In this document: positions 1 to 8,539 of the stretch, one piece after another
Layout: each line of letters starts with the position of its first letter
Numbering within the stretch: position 1 is the stretch's first letter
Assembly: GCA_003427395.1 (NCBI GenBank)
Contig: BFEA01000534.1
Span: 156,831 to 189,778 of the forward strand
Length of the DNA stretch: 32,948 nucleotides
Direction of reading: 5' to 3'
From: Chara braunii
Lineage: Eukaryota > Streptophyta > Charophyceae > Charales > Characeae
Notes under the pieces: generated by a model
Database searches by the model: none
What the model was told of the DNA's origin: nothing
What the model saw: only the letters and a program-made list of their open reading frames with translations
Translations under genes and position numbers: made by a program

Positions 1-46
1 ACACACACACACACACACACACACACAGGCAAACACACACACAGCA
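1..46. repeat. (AC)n microsatellite at the left window end
   Basis: An uninterrupted AC run covers 1-27, followed by a short interruption and a second AC stretch to about 43. The reverse complement of the right end (32906-32948) also starts with AC repeats, so both ends read as AC going inward. This probably marks where an assembly stopped. Confidence 0.95.
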
Positions 47-67
47 AGGGAGCAAAATACAAAGATC

Positions 68-308
68 ACCTGGGCCACTAGGGGTAAAATGAAAATACAT
101 AGGGTCTGGAAAAAGTTGGCAACTATCACGACATTTTGCAAACATGGACAGTACCTGATAGAGGTATTTTGCAAAGATGACAGGTCCAACCGACGCCAGG
201 GGCATTTCGCAGAACCTTTTTGTGTCAGAGGGGTATTCCACTCTACCCACATCTTATAGGGGCATTTTGGCATGTGTCCCAACTTATCAGGGTATTTCGC
301 AAATTATC
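68..308 (+). repeat. Dispersed repeat built on a GGGG(C/T)ATTTTGCAAA motif, copy 1
   Basis: The short motif GGGG(C/T)ATTT(T/C)GCA recurs about every 30-37 bp (near 131, 161, 197, 228, 258 and 288). The whole stretch aligns, at roughly three bases in four by eye, with 27062-27288 in the same orientation about 27 kb away. The right copy has clear terminal inverted repeats. Here the right end (CGCAAATTATC at about 298-308) is kept and the left end is degraded. I see no real coding potential; the reading frame at 177-548 runs through the repeat and its neighbour. Confidence 0.75.
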
Positions 309-324
309 TTTTTTTTTTGGGGAA

Positions 325-701
325 GGAAAATTTTCCGATATACCCCTGAGAGTTGTATTTGTTTGCAGCATGCCTCTCTGATGGCCTACTTACCCTGTCG
401 CACCCCTCTGACAACCATTGAAGTTTCGAAAAAACCCTGGTGCGAGTTGGGTTTGAAATATGTTCAATATGCCCCTTCCGGTACCGTTTCCAAATTTTCA
501 GTATGCCCCCCTGTAGCTCCCCTCCTAAGGCCAAGGAAGTGTCACTAATGGCTATAGGGGCATGCTAGAAAGTTGCACTCTCACTGACAGGGGCCTGCAT
601 GAACGTTACGAGACCCCAGGGGCAGGACAGGGTAAGTCGGTCGTTAGAGGGGAACAATGCAAATAAATTGAGCTTTGAGGGGCATATCAAAAATTTTCCG
701 T
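325..701. mobile_element. Fold-back (long inverted repeat) element, MITE-like
   Basis: The left half is the inverted complement of the right half. The left end reads GGAAAATTTTCCGATATACC and the complement of the right end reads CGGAAAATTTTTGATATGCC. Homology continues inward for more than 110 bp, including a shared ACTTACCCTGTC block (about 389-400 on the left, about 626-637 on the right). Motifs of the form CCCCT point outward in the left half and GGGGC in the right half, with the centre near 520-550. No target-site duplication is visible and no protein is encoded. It abuts the repeat at 68-308 with only a T-rich spacer between. Confidence 0.7.
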
Positions 702-827
702 TTAGGAAAGTTGCAACATTTATTTCCAATCAAATGGATTGAGGCCGGGGACCCCACAATTCAACGTCGAGTTACCCTGGGGCCAATACCCAGATTAAGC
801 GTACAGGAAACCAGGTCCACTGTCCCC

Positions 828-1165
828 TTACTCCTGCAACTCTTAGGCAACTAACCTACATTCAGTCCAAGCGCCTGAAAAAGTTCCCCTTAGGGAAAAG
901 TCTTGCTACATTTAGCGGGTTCAACGTCCTCCTACTCCTGCAACTCTTAGGCAACTAACCAAAATTTGTTCAAATGCCGAAAAAGTTCCCCTTAAGGAAA
1001 AGTCTTGTCACTTTTAGTGGGTCCAGCATCCATTTACTCCTGCAACTCTTAGGCAACTAACCAAAATTCGTTGAAGCGCCTGAAAAAGTTCCCCTTAAGA
1101 AAAAGTCATGTCATTTTTAGCGGGTCGAGCATCCCTATATTCCTGCAACTCTTCGACAACTAATC
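828..1165 (+). repeat. ~103-bp tandem satellite, three copies and a partial fourth
   Basis: The phrase CTCCTGCAACTCTTAGGCAA starts at 831, 935 and 1037, and a decayed version at 1140, giving periods of 104, 102 and 103 bp. Each unit also carries an AAAAAGTTCCCCTTA box followed by a (T/C)ACATTTAGCGGGT or CACTTTTAG(T/C)GGGT box. A lone relic of the second part lies at 2945-3000. Confidence 0.85.
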
Positions 1166-1329
1166 AAAATTCCTTAAACCACTAATACCTCCGAGTTTGT
1201 TTTGACCGAGCTTGAATTTCACTACGCACCGAGTTTTGCTGAGAGTCTGGGTCCACTCCATTTTCCTCCTGGTACTCTCATGGAAAGTAAAAAAAATATA
1301 AAATAAAATAAATAAAAGTTGCGGCCATG

Positions 1330-2560
1330 AAACTCACAAAATAAGAGAAAAAACATGGAAAGAAAGTTTTTGTCGATATTGCAGTTGTATACATTCTTGG
1401 AAGTGGTAGTGTGAGTGTGCCCTCAGTGAGGGCATCTCAACCCCGTAACCAGGTTGTCAGATCCAAAAAAGACAAGAAAAAAAAAATGAAAACACGGATT
1501 CGATTGTGAAAAGGGTTGGATACATTCCTCTACGTGTCAGTGTGATCAGCATCACAACCCTATGAGGAAACACAGCTTGAGCAAATCATAAATTCCGCTG
1601 TCACATTCCAAAAAGAAAAAAATAAATAAAAATATTAAAAGTAGAGATTCAACCATGAAAATGGTTGGATACGATCCTCTAAGTATCAGTGTGATGAGCG
1701 TTACAATCCTATGAGGAAACACAGCTTGAGCAGATCATGGATTCCACCTTGCCTCATTGGCAGGAGATTCGTAACAAACACGCGAGAAAAAAAAAAAAAA
1801 AAAAAAACTTTCAGAATGTAATCGTGTTTGTAGTAAGATGCATTTTGTAGAGGAAGAATGTAAGCACGGCCTCCTACACTACCCTGCCTGACATCATTGT
1901 ATTACAAACAATATATTTTTTTCCCCTTTTTTCTTTCACGCACGGGCAAAATAAAACTAAGAGTTGTGGGACTTGTCGACTCTGGGTCCCACCTCCGATT
2001 TCTTCGAGAACTGGCAAAAACTCGTAATTTCTTAATACTGTGACTTAAACCACCAGTGCCTTACGAAGCAGTCCTTCCAACCTTTTTTCTTTGGAGCTAC
2101 CGAACCTCATTGTTTCAGGAGGAGGCAACCGTAGAAAAGCATTGTTACAGCGGGCGACTAGTCCTTCAATGTTGAGGGACCGATACTACTTGGACTGCTT
2201 TTTTTTCGTCTTTGTTTTTCTTCCCCCCGTTTTTTGTGCCTGAGTGACGTGTAGCAGAGGAACCAAACAAAACAAAAAAAAGGGAAACAAGGATTTCGCC
2301 ATGATAGCGATCAGGTACATTCTGGAAAGTATGAGTGTAATGATGCCCTCAGTGAGGTCCTTTCTCAAGAACCTTGACTGCACTTTGCCTTGCTGGCAAG
2401 GTTTGAAAAAAAAAGAAAAAAATGGCAACGAAAATGGTAAAATACATTTTGGATAGCCCTGGTGTGAGTATGCCCTGCCTGACGGACGTAGTCAGTTGGA
2501 AGAAAAAAACAAAAAACAAAAAAAACGAAATAAATATTTTTTCCTTGATGCACGCCCTAT
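1330..2560 (+). repeat. Degenerate tandem array with A-rich linkers
   Basis: About six diverged units of roughly 100-150 bp each start with an A-rich tract and then carry a GGTTGGATACATTCCT-like segment followed by a GTGTGAGTGTGCCCTC-like segment. Units are near 1340, 1487, 1634, 1795, 2265 and 2405. The pair at 1487 and 1634 is best conserved and shares CCTATGAGGAAACACAGCTT. The short reading frames here lie in this repeat and in homopolymers and look spurious. Confidence 0.6.
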
Positions 2561-3880
2561 CATCCACAAACGACAAATTGGAGCTCTGCCAGAGCCATGG
2601 TAATCATCTTTGTATCCTTGCTATATTTTTTGTAAAATTCATGATCAATTTGCACATACAGAGAGCACAGCAGCGACCCGAGTTTGTTTCAAAACACCAA
2701 GCCGCTATCCATGTCGTGCAGAAAGGCGTTTTCTTTCACAGAATCTCAACGATGCTTTTCTTTTTTCTTTTTTTTCTGTTTTTTTTTTTTTTTTGCTCTT
2801 GTGGTCTCTGGTTGCTTGTTCTCGTTTTCAAAACGAGCTACCACCTACACTTGTGTCGAGGCTCCACCGAGCCCTTACCAAGCCTTCCAAGGTTTTCCAT
2901 GAATTCAAGAAGGCAAAACGTTTTGGCTGGACGGGGTATTGGTGGTTTAAAATGCTTAAAAAAGTTTCCCTTAGGAAAACGTTTTGTCACTTTTAGCTCT
3001 GGTTGAAAAAATCAGCTCATCAAAAAAGAATGATAAACTTTTATACTAACTCTACATACTGCGTAACCTATCACGAGTATTAATCAACCTTCCCGTCTAG
3101 CAATAACTATTTAGTTTTTTTTTTTTTTTTTTTTTTTTTTTACATATGGCTTTGATCTATTTCTAGAGAGCATCACAAGTTGGGAATCGGGCCTACCGTC
3201 CCTTATATAAACAAAAGTAGAGATTCGGGGTTGGGGTCCCCACAGTCTGCCCGTAGAACAACTCATCCATGCCGGGATTTTTATCCGGCGTCGCTTGTAA
3301 AGAAGTAGCCAATCAAGCAAGAGGGAAGAACCATAATCCTATACTTGCTACATAACTAACACAACATTTTTATTTTCAAACCAAAATTGGAATAGAAGTC
3401 TGTCTATAGAGACCTCTCAGCCCTGCGATTGTCTCATCTGTATGAATTTCTAGCTTATCAAGACCGGCTTCGGAAAGGGAAGAGCAATGAGCAAAGAATC
3501 ACAACTTCTAATTTTAGAGTTAATCATACTCTCTCATCTACACAGTCCTTGGCACAACCATTTCACATTTTTTTGCACAACCAGGGCTCCAAAATCACCC
3601 TGTGTGACTCATCTAGGGCAAACAATTGATTATTGATCCCCAGGTCTTTAGTAACCAGATGGGTCTCTTTCTTTTCCTTTTCCCCTGGTTTGGGTTTCCA
3701 TGAGTATCTGGTTGCAGATCTGCGTATTGACTTGTAGGCCTCATCACCCAGAAATGTATGGCACACAGTATCGAGCGCATCGCCCCCCCCCCTTTTCTCG
3801 TGGAAGAGGCGGGATCCCTCCCAGCTACTATGTTACGCAGGAGTTAAAACAAAAAGCAAAACACAGAGACAACTCGGGGA
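2561..3880. other. Gene-free stretch with T-runs and a satellite relic
   Basis: I see no gene. 2945-3000 resembles the 103-bp satellite (AAAAAAGTTTCCCTTAGGAAA followed by GTCACTTTTAG). Long T runs lie at about 2774-2793 and 3115-3140. The rest is unassigned AT-rich sequence; frames shorter than 200 codons run through the homopolymers and match nothing I recognise. Confidence 0.5.
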
Positions 3881-4290
3881 CGACGCATAATTAATCCCAC
3901 GGACCGCCGAGACGGTCGTTGTCGCGTCGTCCCTTCGTCGCTCTAGTCGGGTACGCGACATTTCGCGGTCCCCTACGAAAGGACAGGTTCCCGCGGGGCA
4001 CAAGCTTGCTTTCCTAAGGGGATGTCACCACCCTTAGGGGCGTATCCCTACCGAGCTACTGACCCACATGCGAAAGCTTTTACATGCAGTTGCAGAGGTA
4101 GGTCAATTGAGGGCGTTTGCTCGCTCGCTGTAGTATAGGTACGCGCGATTAAAACGTCTATTGAACCCGGACGTCGTTTGTTCCTTAGGGCGTTGATCTC
4201 CTAAGTACAAAGCGTACGTCGGTCGACAAGGATGGTCTCAACCAAGCGTGAAGCTTCCTTGCCCCTTTAAACACTAGTCAAAGAAAGTTA
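3880..4290. other. GC-richer unassigned block
   Basis: This block has many CG dinucleotides and stands out from its AT-rich surroundings. No reading frame of useful length and no RNA family that I recognise. It could be a relic of an older insertion or a CpG-rich regulatory fragment; I cannot decide. Confidence 0.35.
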
Positions 4291-5471
4291 TAACAATCAC
4301 ACATAGTTATACAAAAAAAAATTGTACTTAGTCGATAGGAATGTATATCCGATCTGCAATGATAATCGAACGAATCAAAATCATCATTAAATACACAAGA
4401 TCAAAATAAAACTCGACCACCTGGGTCGGATTCCACATAACTTATGCAGCCGCCAACAAGAAGTTGGCTTTCGACAATAACATAAATGCAGCCGACATGG
4501 AAGTCGAACAACCTTAGTTTTGACTTGATGAGATGTGCTGCCAAAGTTATTCATTTCATCATACCGCTGATATAAGATTGAACACGCACACACCCGTCTC
4601 CAGACGTTTCTCAATCTTCTTGCATGACGGACTGTTTTGCAGATGATTCTTGATCAGGGGCATTGCTTGAGGTGTTGCATGCCTCTCCCTTTAGAAAGTG
4701 GTCTGGGGTACTCCTCGCCCGAGCACAAGACTTGGATCTCAGAAGTCGGATCGTCTCCACTGAATCAACAAAGTATCCCCCCGTAGAACGGTCCACTCCG
4801 GGTCGATAACAGGGTCGGCTCCTAAAGCAACAAACCCCCGCCCCAGGAACTTCCTTAAAAGAGAGAAAACATCCACCACAAGCAAATTTTCAGTTGTTCT
4901 CATTCTCCCCTGCCTAAGGTAATTTATACGAAAAAGAGGCAGAGGTGATGAAGAATGAGAATCATTTGGACAGGTAAAGGTAGATAAAGTCATTCAGGAT
5001 ATAAAAGGTCAATCATTGGGAAAAACTAAGTCCATTTGACCTTATCTGCTTTATTTCAATCGAATTCATTCTACGGTACACACATAATTAACGTTTTTCA
5101 AAACAACGAATCATTTTTAGCATGCAGGCAGGTGGGAAGTAAAAGGAAGACAATCATTTTTCCTTTTCTCAATTAAGCATAATCAATATCCTTTGCAAGC
5201 ATCCTTCTACATACCTCTACAACACACAGACAACACAATCAAAAGAAGACGAGCGAAGTCTCACTACTCATGTCAGACCCACCTTTTCACTCATGCATGA
5301 CGCCCACAATTCCACTCAATCTTTTCTCCTGAACATTCAAAGCAAAAGGGTCAAACAATCTGTGGGTGCACACAAGTGTGAAGGGAGTCTGAGTCATCCA
5401 CTGACTGACCACTGACCTTGAGTGAAATTGAACGACACACCCAAGAAAACCATATAGATTCACGCCTCTAG
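4290..5471. other. Gene-free stretch, no assignable gene
   Basis: Mostly AT-rich intergenic DNA. The only item of note is a minus-strand frame at 4739-4993 that ends in a segment with WTVLRGDT, similar to the start of the KOW motif of L24-type ribosomal proteins. There is no supporting neighbouring exon, so I do not call a gene. Confidence 0.4.
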
Positions 5472-6008
5472 ATGAGAAGGTTGTCGCAACCAATTGTCAG
5501 CAAAGGGATCCGCACTACTCCTTTGAAACGACTGTCTGCCACAATACCTTCTCAATACACAATCACCTTCCAGCAGTCTGGTGACGTCTCTACGTTACCG
5601 CCACTCGCCTCCAATGTCACAGCGTCACTGCGGCGTCACGCTCAACCCACTTCAAAATGCACCACTATTTTGGCGGCACCTTCTCTGTGTCAATGCCCCA
5701 CCTCTACTTAGTGCAAAAATATTACCGTCACCGCCGTGAAGTCAGTGTCGTTGCTGCAAAAATCCGGCAGCGTTTTCCGCACCACTGCTGTTAAAACCAA
5801 AGTCGCCGCCGCAAAATCCGACAACGTTTCTGCGCCATCGCTGTTAAAACTAGTGCCGCCGCAGCAAAAATCTGGCAGCGCTTCCGCACCACTGCCTTTA
5901 AAACTAGTGTCGTCACAGCAAAAATTCGGCAGCGCTTCCGCATCACCGCCGTCAAAACTAGTGCCGCCGCAGCAAAATCCAGCAGCGCTTCCTCGCCACT
6001 GCCGTTAA
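5472..6008 (+). CDS. Doubtful Ser/Pro-rich frame over a minisatellite, split by one TAG
   Basis: I do not recognise a protein family. The frame opens at an ATG (5472) and is broken by a single in-frame TAG at 5709-5711. It then continues in the same frame to 6008, but without a second ATG. The downstream half encodes about three imperfect 18-residue repeats of the type LKLVPPQQKSGSASAP, following the 54-bp DNA period. Because a period divisible by three keeps a frame open by itself, the frame is weak evidence for a protein. No signal peptide, membrane segment or domain is seen. It may be only a minisatellite. Confidence 0.2.
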
Positions 6009-6110
6009 AACAAGTGTCGCCATAGCAAAATCCGACAGTGCTTCCGCACCACCGCCGTTAAAACCAAAGCCGCCGTAAAATTTCGGCAGCGTTTACCCAC
6101 TACAGCGGAA
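5736..6110 (+). repeat. 53/54-bp minisatellite, about seven units
   Basis: The TTAAAAC landmark falls at 5791, 5844, 5898, 5952 (as TCAAAAC), 6005 and 6058, giving periods of 53, 54, 54, 53 and 53 bp. A diverged first unit starts at about 5736. Each unit carries a CCGCCGCAGCAAAA-like segment and a GGCAGCGCTTCCGCACCA-like segment. The mix of 53 and 54 bp steps means the frame is not kept throughout. Confidence 0.9.
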
Positions 6111-6860
6111 AAATGGCTAGTCGAAATTAGTAAAATTTGGGCCCCATGCCCAAATTCCACAGCGCCGTACTGTCGTAGTCCCGCAGCGTCCCTGGGTCAG
6201 TCCCGTGGGACCAGCACCAGCCAGAGGGGAGGGGAGCAGAGTGCTCCCTCCCTTGGCTATGGCTGCCCAACTCCTTTCCTCGCGCTCCTCTGTAGAACTC
6301 TAGCCTCCTCCTACGTTGCCTCAGGCAGCACCTCCAGCAGCCAGCAACACTCAAGTGTGCTCGTCACACATTGGCATCACGAGTGCTTTGTGTGGCAGTT
6401 GGGGGACAACTGCCTGTTTTATAGTAGTTGAGGAGGGTTGAACGTCACTCCAGCCCCCGGGCAAAATCACGGGCTCACAGTGAACCCTTGATCTGACCAA
6501 GATCCAGGGCTAACTGTGGCTGCACCACAACCACAGCCTTAGTGAGGGCAGTTCCTTTAACTCCCCTCTTTTTCTTTTTCTTTTCTGTTCCTCAGCTATC
6601 TCGTAATTTTACAAGATAGCTGAGGTCCTGTCATTTTCAAAACAATTTTTCTTTTATTTTTTTGATAAGGGGTTGGAGAGATACAACCCCTTTCAGTTTT
6701 ATGTATCTGGATCGTTTTTCCAAGGCAGATACATCGGGGAAAAGGTTGTATTTAGCCTTTTCCTTTGTGGCCCCATAATTTCCAAGCTCCCTTCAAAAAC
6801 GGAAGCCTGGCAGTTACCTTTGGCAGCTTGTACTAGAGGTAACACCACGTGAGGACAAGT
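6111..6860. other. Gene-free stretch with several hairpins
   Basis: No gene recognised. Inverted repeats include GGCAGTTG/CAACTGCC (6394-6401 and 6407-6414) and a 36-bp near-palindrome at 6590-6625, listed separately. Minus-strand frames at 6127-6354 and 6699-6902 have no recognisable content. Confidence 0.45.
6590..6625. repeat. 36-bp near-perfect palindrome
   Basis: Arms CCTCAGCTATCT (6590-6601) and AGATAGCTGAGG (6614-6625) are perfect complements. After one mismatch the inner GTAA and TTAC also pair, leaving a two-base centre. It follows a pyrimidine tract and precedes a T-rich stretch. The function is unknown; it could be an RNA hairpin or a scar of a small inverted element. Confidence 0.8.
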
Positions 6861-7243
6861 GCGAAGGCAAAAAAAAAAAAAAAACCAAATAAAGAAAAAC
6901 ATAAAAAAACTTCAACTTCCTCAACTGCAATGCTCCTGGTCGTGATTTGAGTCATGACCATGCAGTTTGTCTGCCAACATCTTGCTCCTTCCCTCTGGTG
7001 CCCTCCCCTGAAAATGGGGAGGACAGTTGTCAGGTTGGGAGAGGTAGGTCCTCCCTCTACCAACTCTCATGTCCTTCCTCCTTCTCCTCTCAACCCCCCC
7101 TAACTTCTTCTTCCTTCCACGCGCATGATATGGGTTGCGAGATCTCGCGGCCGCAAATATTCGTGCTTGTATCAGTGGGGAGCTAAATGTGCTCCCACAC
7201 AGCCTGTTCTTTTCCAGCCATGAGGTAGTTTGCCTCGTTTGTC

Positions 7244-7255
7244 TTTTTTTTTTTA

Positions 7256-7289
<34 letters not shown>

Positions 7290-7310
7290 TTTTTTTTTTT
7301 TTTTTTTTTT
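7244..7310 (+). repeat. Long poly(T) tract
   Basis: About 67 bases are almost all T, with short interruptions (ACC near 7255, A near 7288). Lysine-rich minus-strand and phenylalanine-rich plus-strand frames across it come from this homopolymer. It could be the poly(A) tail of a minus-strand retro-insertion, but I could not identify a body for such an insertion. Confidence 0.8.
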
Positions 7311-7582
7311 ACAGTTTTTAGTTTGTTTCTTTTCGACCCTTCCCTGTTTTCCTCTTGCTCTCCATATGCCAACGGCCACGCGACGTGGGGGAACTAAAAA
7401 CGAAGTAAAACAATAACAACAACAACAACAACTTACCTTATCCAACAAAACGGCCACCCGTTTCCAACGGGCGCTGGTTGTCCTCTCTGGGCACTGCATG
7501 TCCCCAGTCACATCCCTCTGCGCCATCTGGCGAGTTAGGTTGTTGTTTTTTTTTTGTTTTTTTTTTTTTAAGAAAAATAGTT

Positions 7583-7604
7583 GTCGTTGGCATAAGCCAA
7601 CGAC
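7583..7604. repeat. Perfect 9-bp hairpin
   Basis: GTCGTTGGC (7583-7591), loop ATAA, GCCAACGAC (7596-7604). On the minus strand it is followed by an A-rich run (complement of 7540-7570) and is preceded about 85 bp upstream by the U6-like sequence. The minus-strand order is therefore U6-like body, hairpin, A tail. Confidence 0.75.
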
Positions 7605-7688
7605 CATTGTCTTTGTGCGTAGCTGGCGGCTCCCCCCTCTCTTCCTCGTGTGGACCCAGGTTCTATTTCCTTTGGGGAATCGAAAAAC

Positions 7689-7790
7689 AATTGGCCGATT
7701 TATGCGTATCATCCTTGCGCAGGGGCCATGCTGTATCCCCGCGCGCGACCGATTTCGATTTTGGTATCAGCTGGGTGAGAATTTGGCATG
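7689..7790 (-). pseudogene. U6 snRNA-derived pseudogene with an internal deletion
   Basis: On the minus strand, AGCATGGCCCCTGCGCAAGG (7713-7732) followed by ATGATACGCATAAATCG matches the conserved centre and 3' part of U6 spliceosomal RNA. A TTTTT run follows at once, like a Pol III terminator. Upstream, GATACAG is joined almost directly to CATGG, so about ten bases that include the rest of the ACAGAGA box are missing. The 5' third is poorly matched. A functional U6 could not lack the ACAGAGA box, which pairs with the 5' splice site, so this is a relic. Confidence 0.75.
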
Positions 7791-7794
7791 TTAT

Positions 7795-7865
7795 CCTACT
7801 GGGCTAGCTCTTATTTTACACTAGGGAAGAGCAATTCTTCTATATGAAGGATTAGGCCCAGTAGG
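7795..7865. repeat. Compound inverted repeat able to form a three-way junction
   Basis: The outer stem CCTACTGGGC (7795-7804) pairs perfectly with GCCCAGTAGG (7856-7865). Inside are two more hairpins: GCTCTT (7807-7812) with AAGAGC (7827-7832), and AATTCTTC (7833-7840) with GAAGGATT (7846-7853, one G-T type mismatch). It directly flanks the U6 relic. I recognise no known RNA family; it could be a structured RNA, a small palindromic element, or chance. Confidence 0.55.
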
Positions 7866-7958
7866 AACAACCTTTATGCAGCTCGATATACGTCCGTCTG
7901 CCCCCTTTCTCAAAGCCAGTTGTGTCGTTGTCGGCACGGCTGCCTCCTGGTCCCGCAG

Positions 7959-8001
7959 CACTCACGCTGCCGCCCATTCATCGGGCGGCTCACCCTGAGT
8001 G
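7959..8001. repeat. Nested GC-rich hairpin
   Basis: The outer CACTCA (7959-7964) pairs with TGAGTG (7996-8001). The inner GCCGCCC (7969-7975) pairs with GGGCGGC (7983-7989) around a seven-base loop. Both stems are perfect. Identity unknown. Confidence 0.6.
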
Positions 8002-8431
8002 TGCCACGGCCAGCCTTTTAGGCCGCGGATATGGCACTGGCTTTTCGTACGGAGTACACGCCGTGGTCAAAAAAAAAAAAAAAAATCCCATTCTTTCTCC
8101 ACGTCACGGCCCTATTCCTAGCGCGGCCGCCCTTTCGAGCCTACATAGGCCCTGAATCGCGCGACTGTACAGCTGCGCAACATTATTTTAGGTATGCTAG
8201 ATCTAACTTTTACGTTCCCATGTCCGCACGTTCTTGCGGCTTCGACAAAAGCGAAGCATTGCCATTCAAAACCCGTTACTCTCGGATGCCATATGCGTCC
8301 GGACTAAAGTTCAAAAACTTTTAGTCTTTTGGTCATAGGTTAGGTATGAATAAGCTTTTGGCAAACGTCGGTCTCATCAAGTCTTTCAATTCAACGAAAA
8401 AGTTGGACAGTGCCCGACGTTTAAAATCCCC

Positions 8432-8459
8432 GGCAAATACCCTTGTCAGGGTATTTGCC
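8432..8459. repeat. Perfect 11-bp hairpin
   Basis: GGCAAATACCC (8432-8442), loop TTGTCA, GGGTATTTGCC (8449-8459). It is compact, with a strong stem. It lies just beyond the end of the minus-strand LINE relic and within the hairpin-rich 7440-8470 block. A second, weaker stem (GACTAAAG and CTTTTAGTC) lies at about 8302-8326. Confidence 0.7.
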
Positions 8460-8539
8460 TCGACAACGGGAACCATAAGATTGAAAAGGTTGTTGACGAT
8501 AAGACTAAAGTCATGTCAAATAGAGAAAGAGAGTAGTTT

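Noticed and set aside
828-1165. Regular repeats considered as a CRISPR array
   Set aside because: The whole ~103-bp unit repeats, with no unique spacers, and the context is eukaryotic. It is a satellite.
6921-7712. Minus-strand 263-codon frame with poly-lysine
   Set aside because: It consists largely of the translated T/A homopolymers and spans the U6 relic. No domain.
7763-7774. TGGTATCAGCTG resembling an LTR-retrotransposon primer-binding site
   Set aside because: The match to the initiator-tRNA site stops after TGGTATCAG. No LTR pair or polypurine tract was found, and the bases lie in the U6-related stretch.
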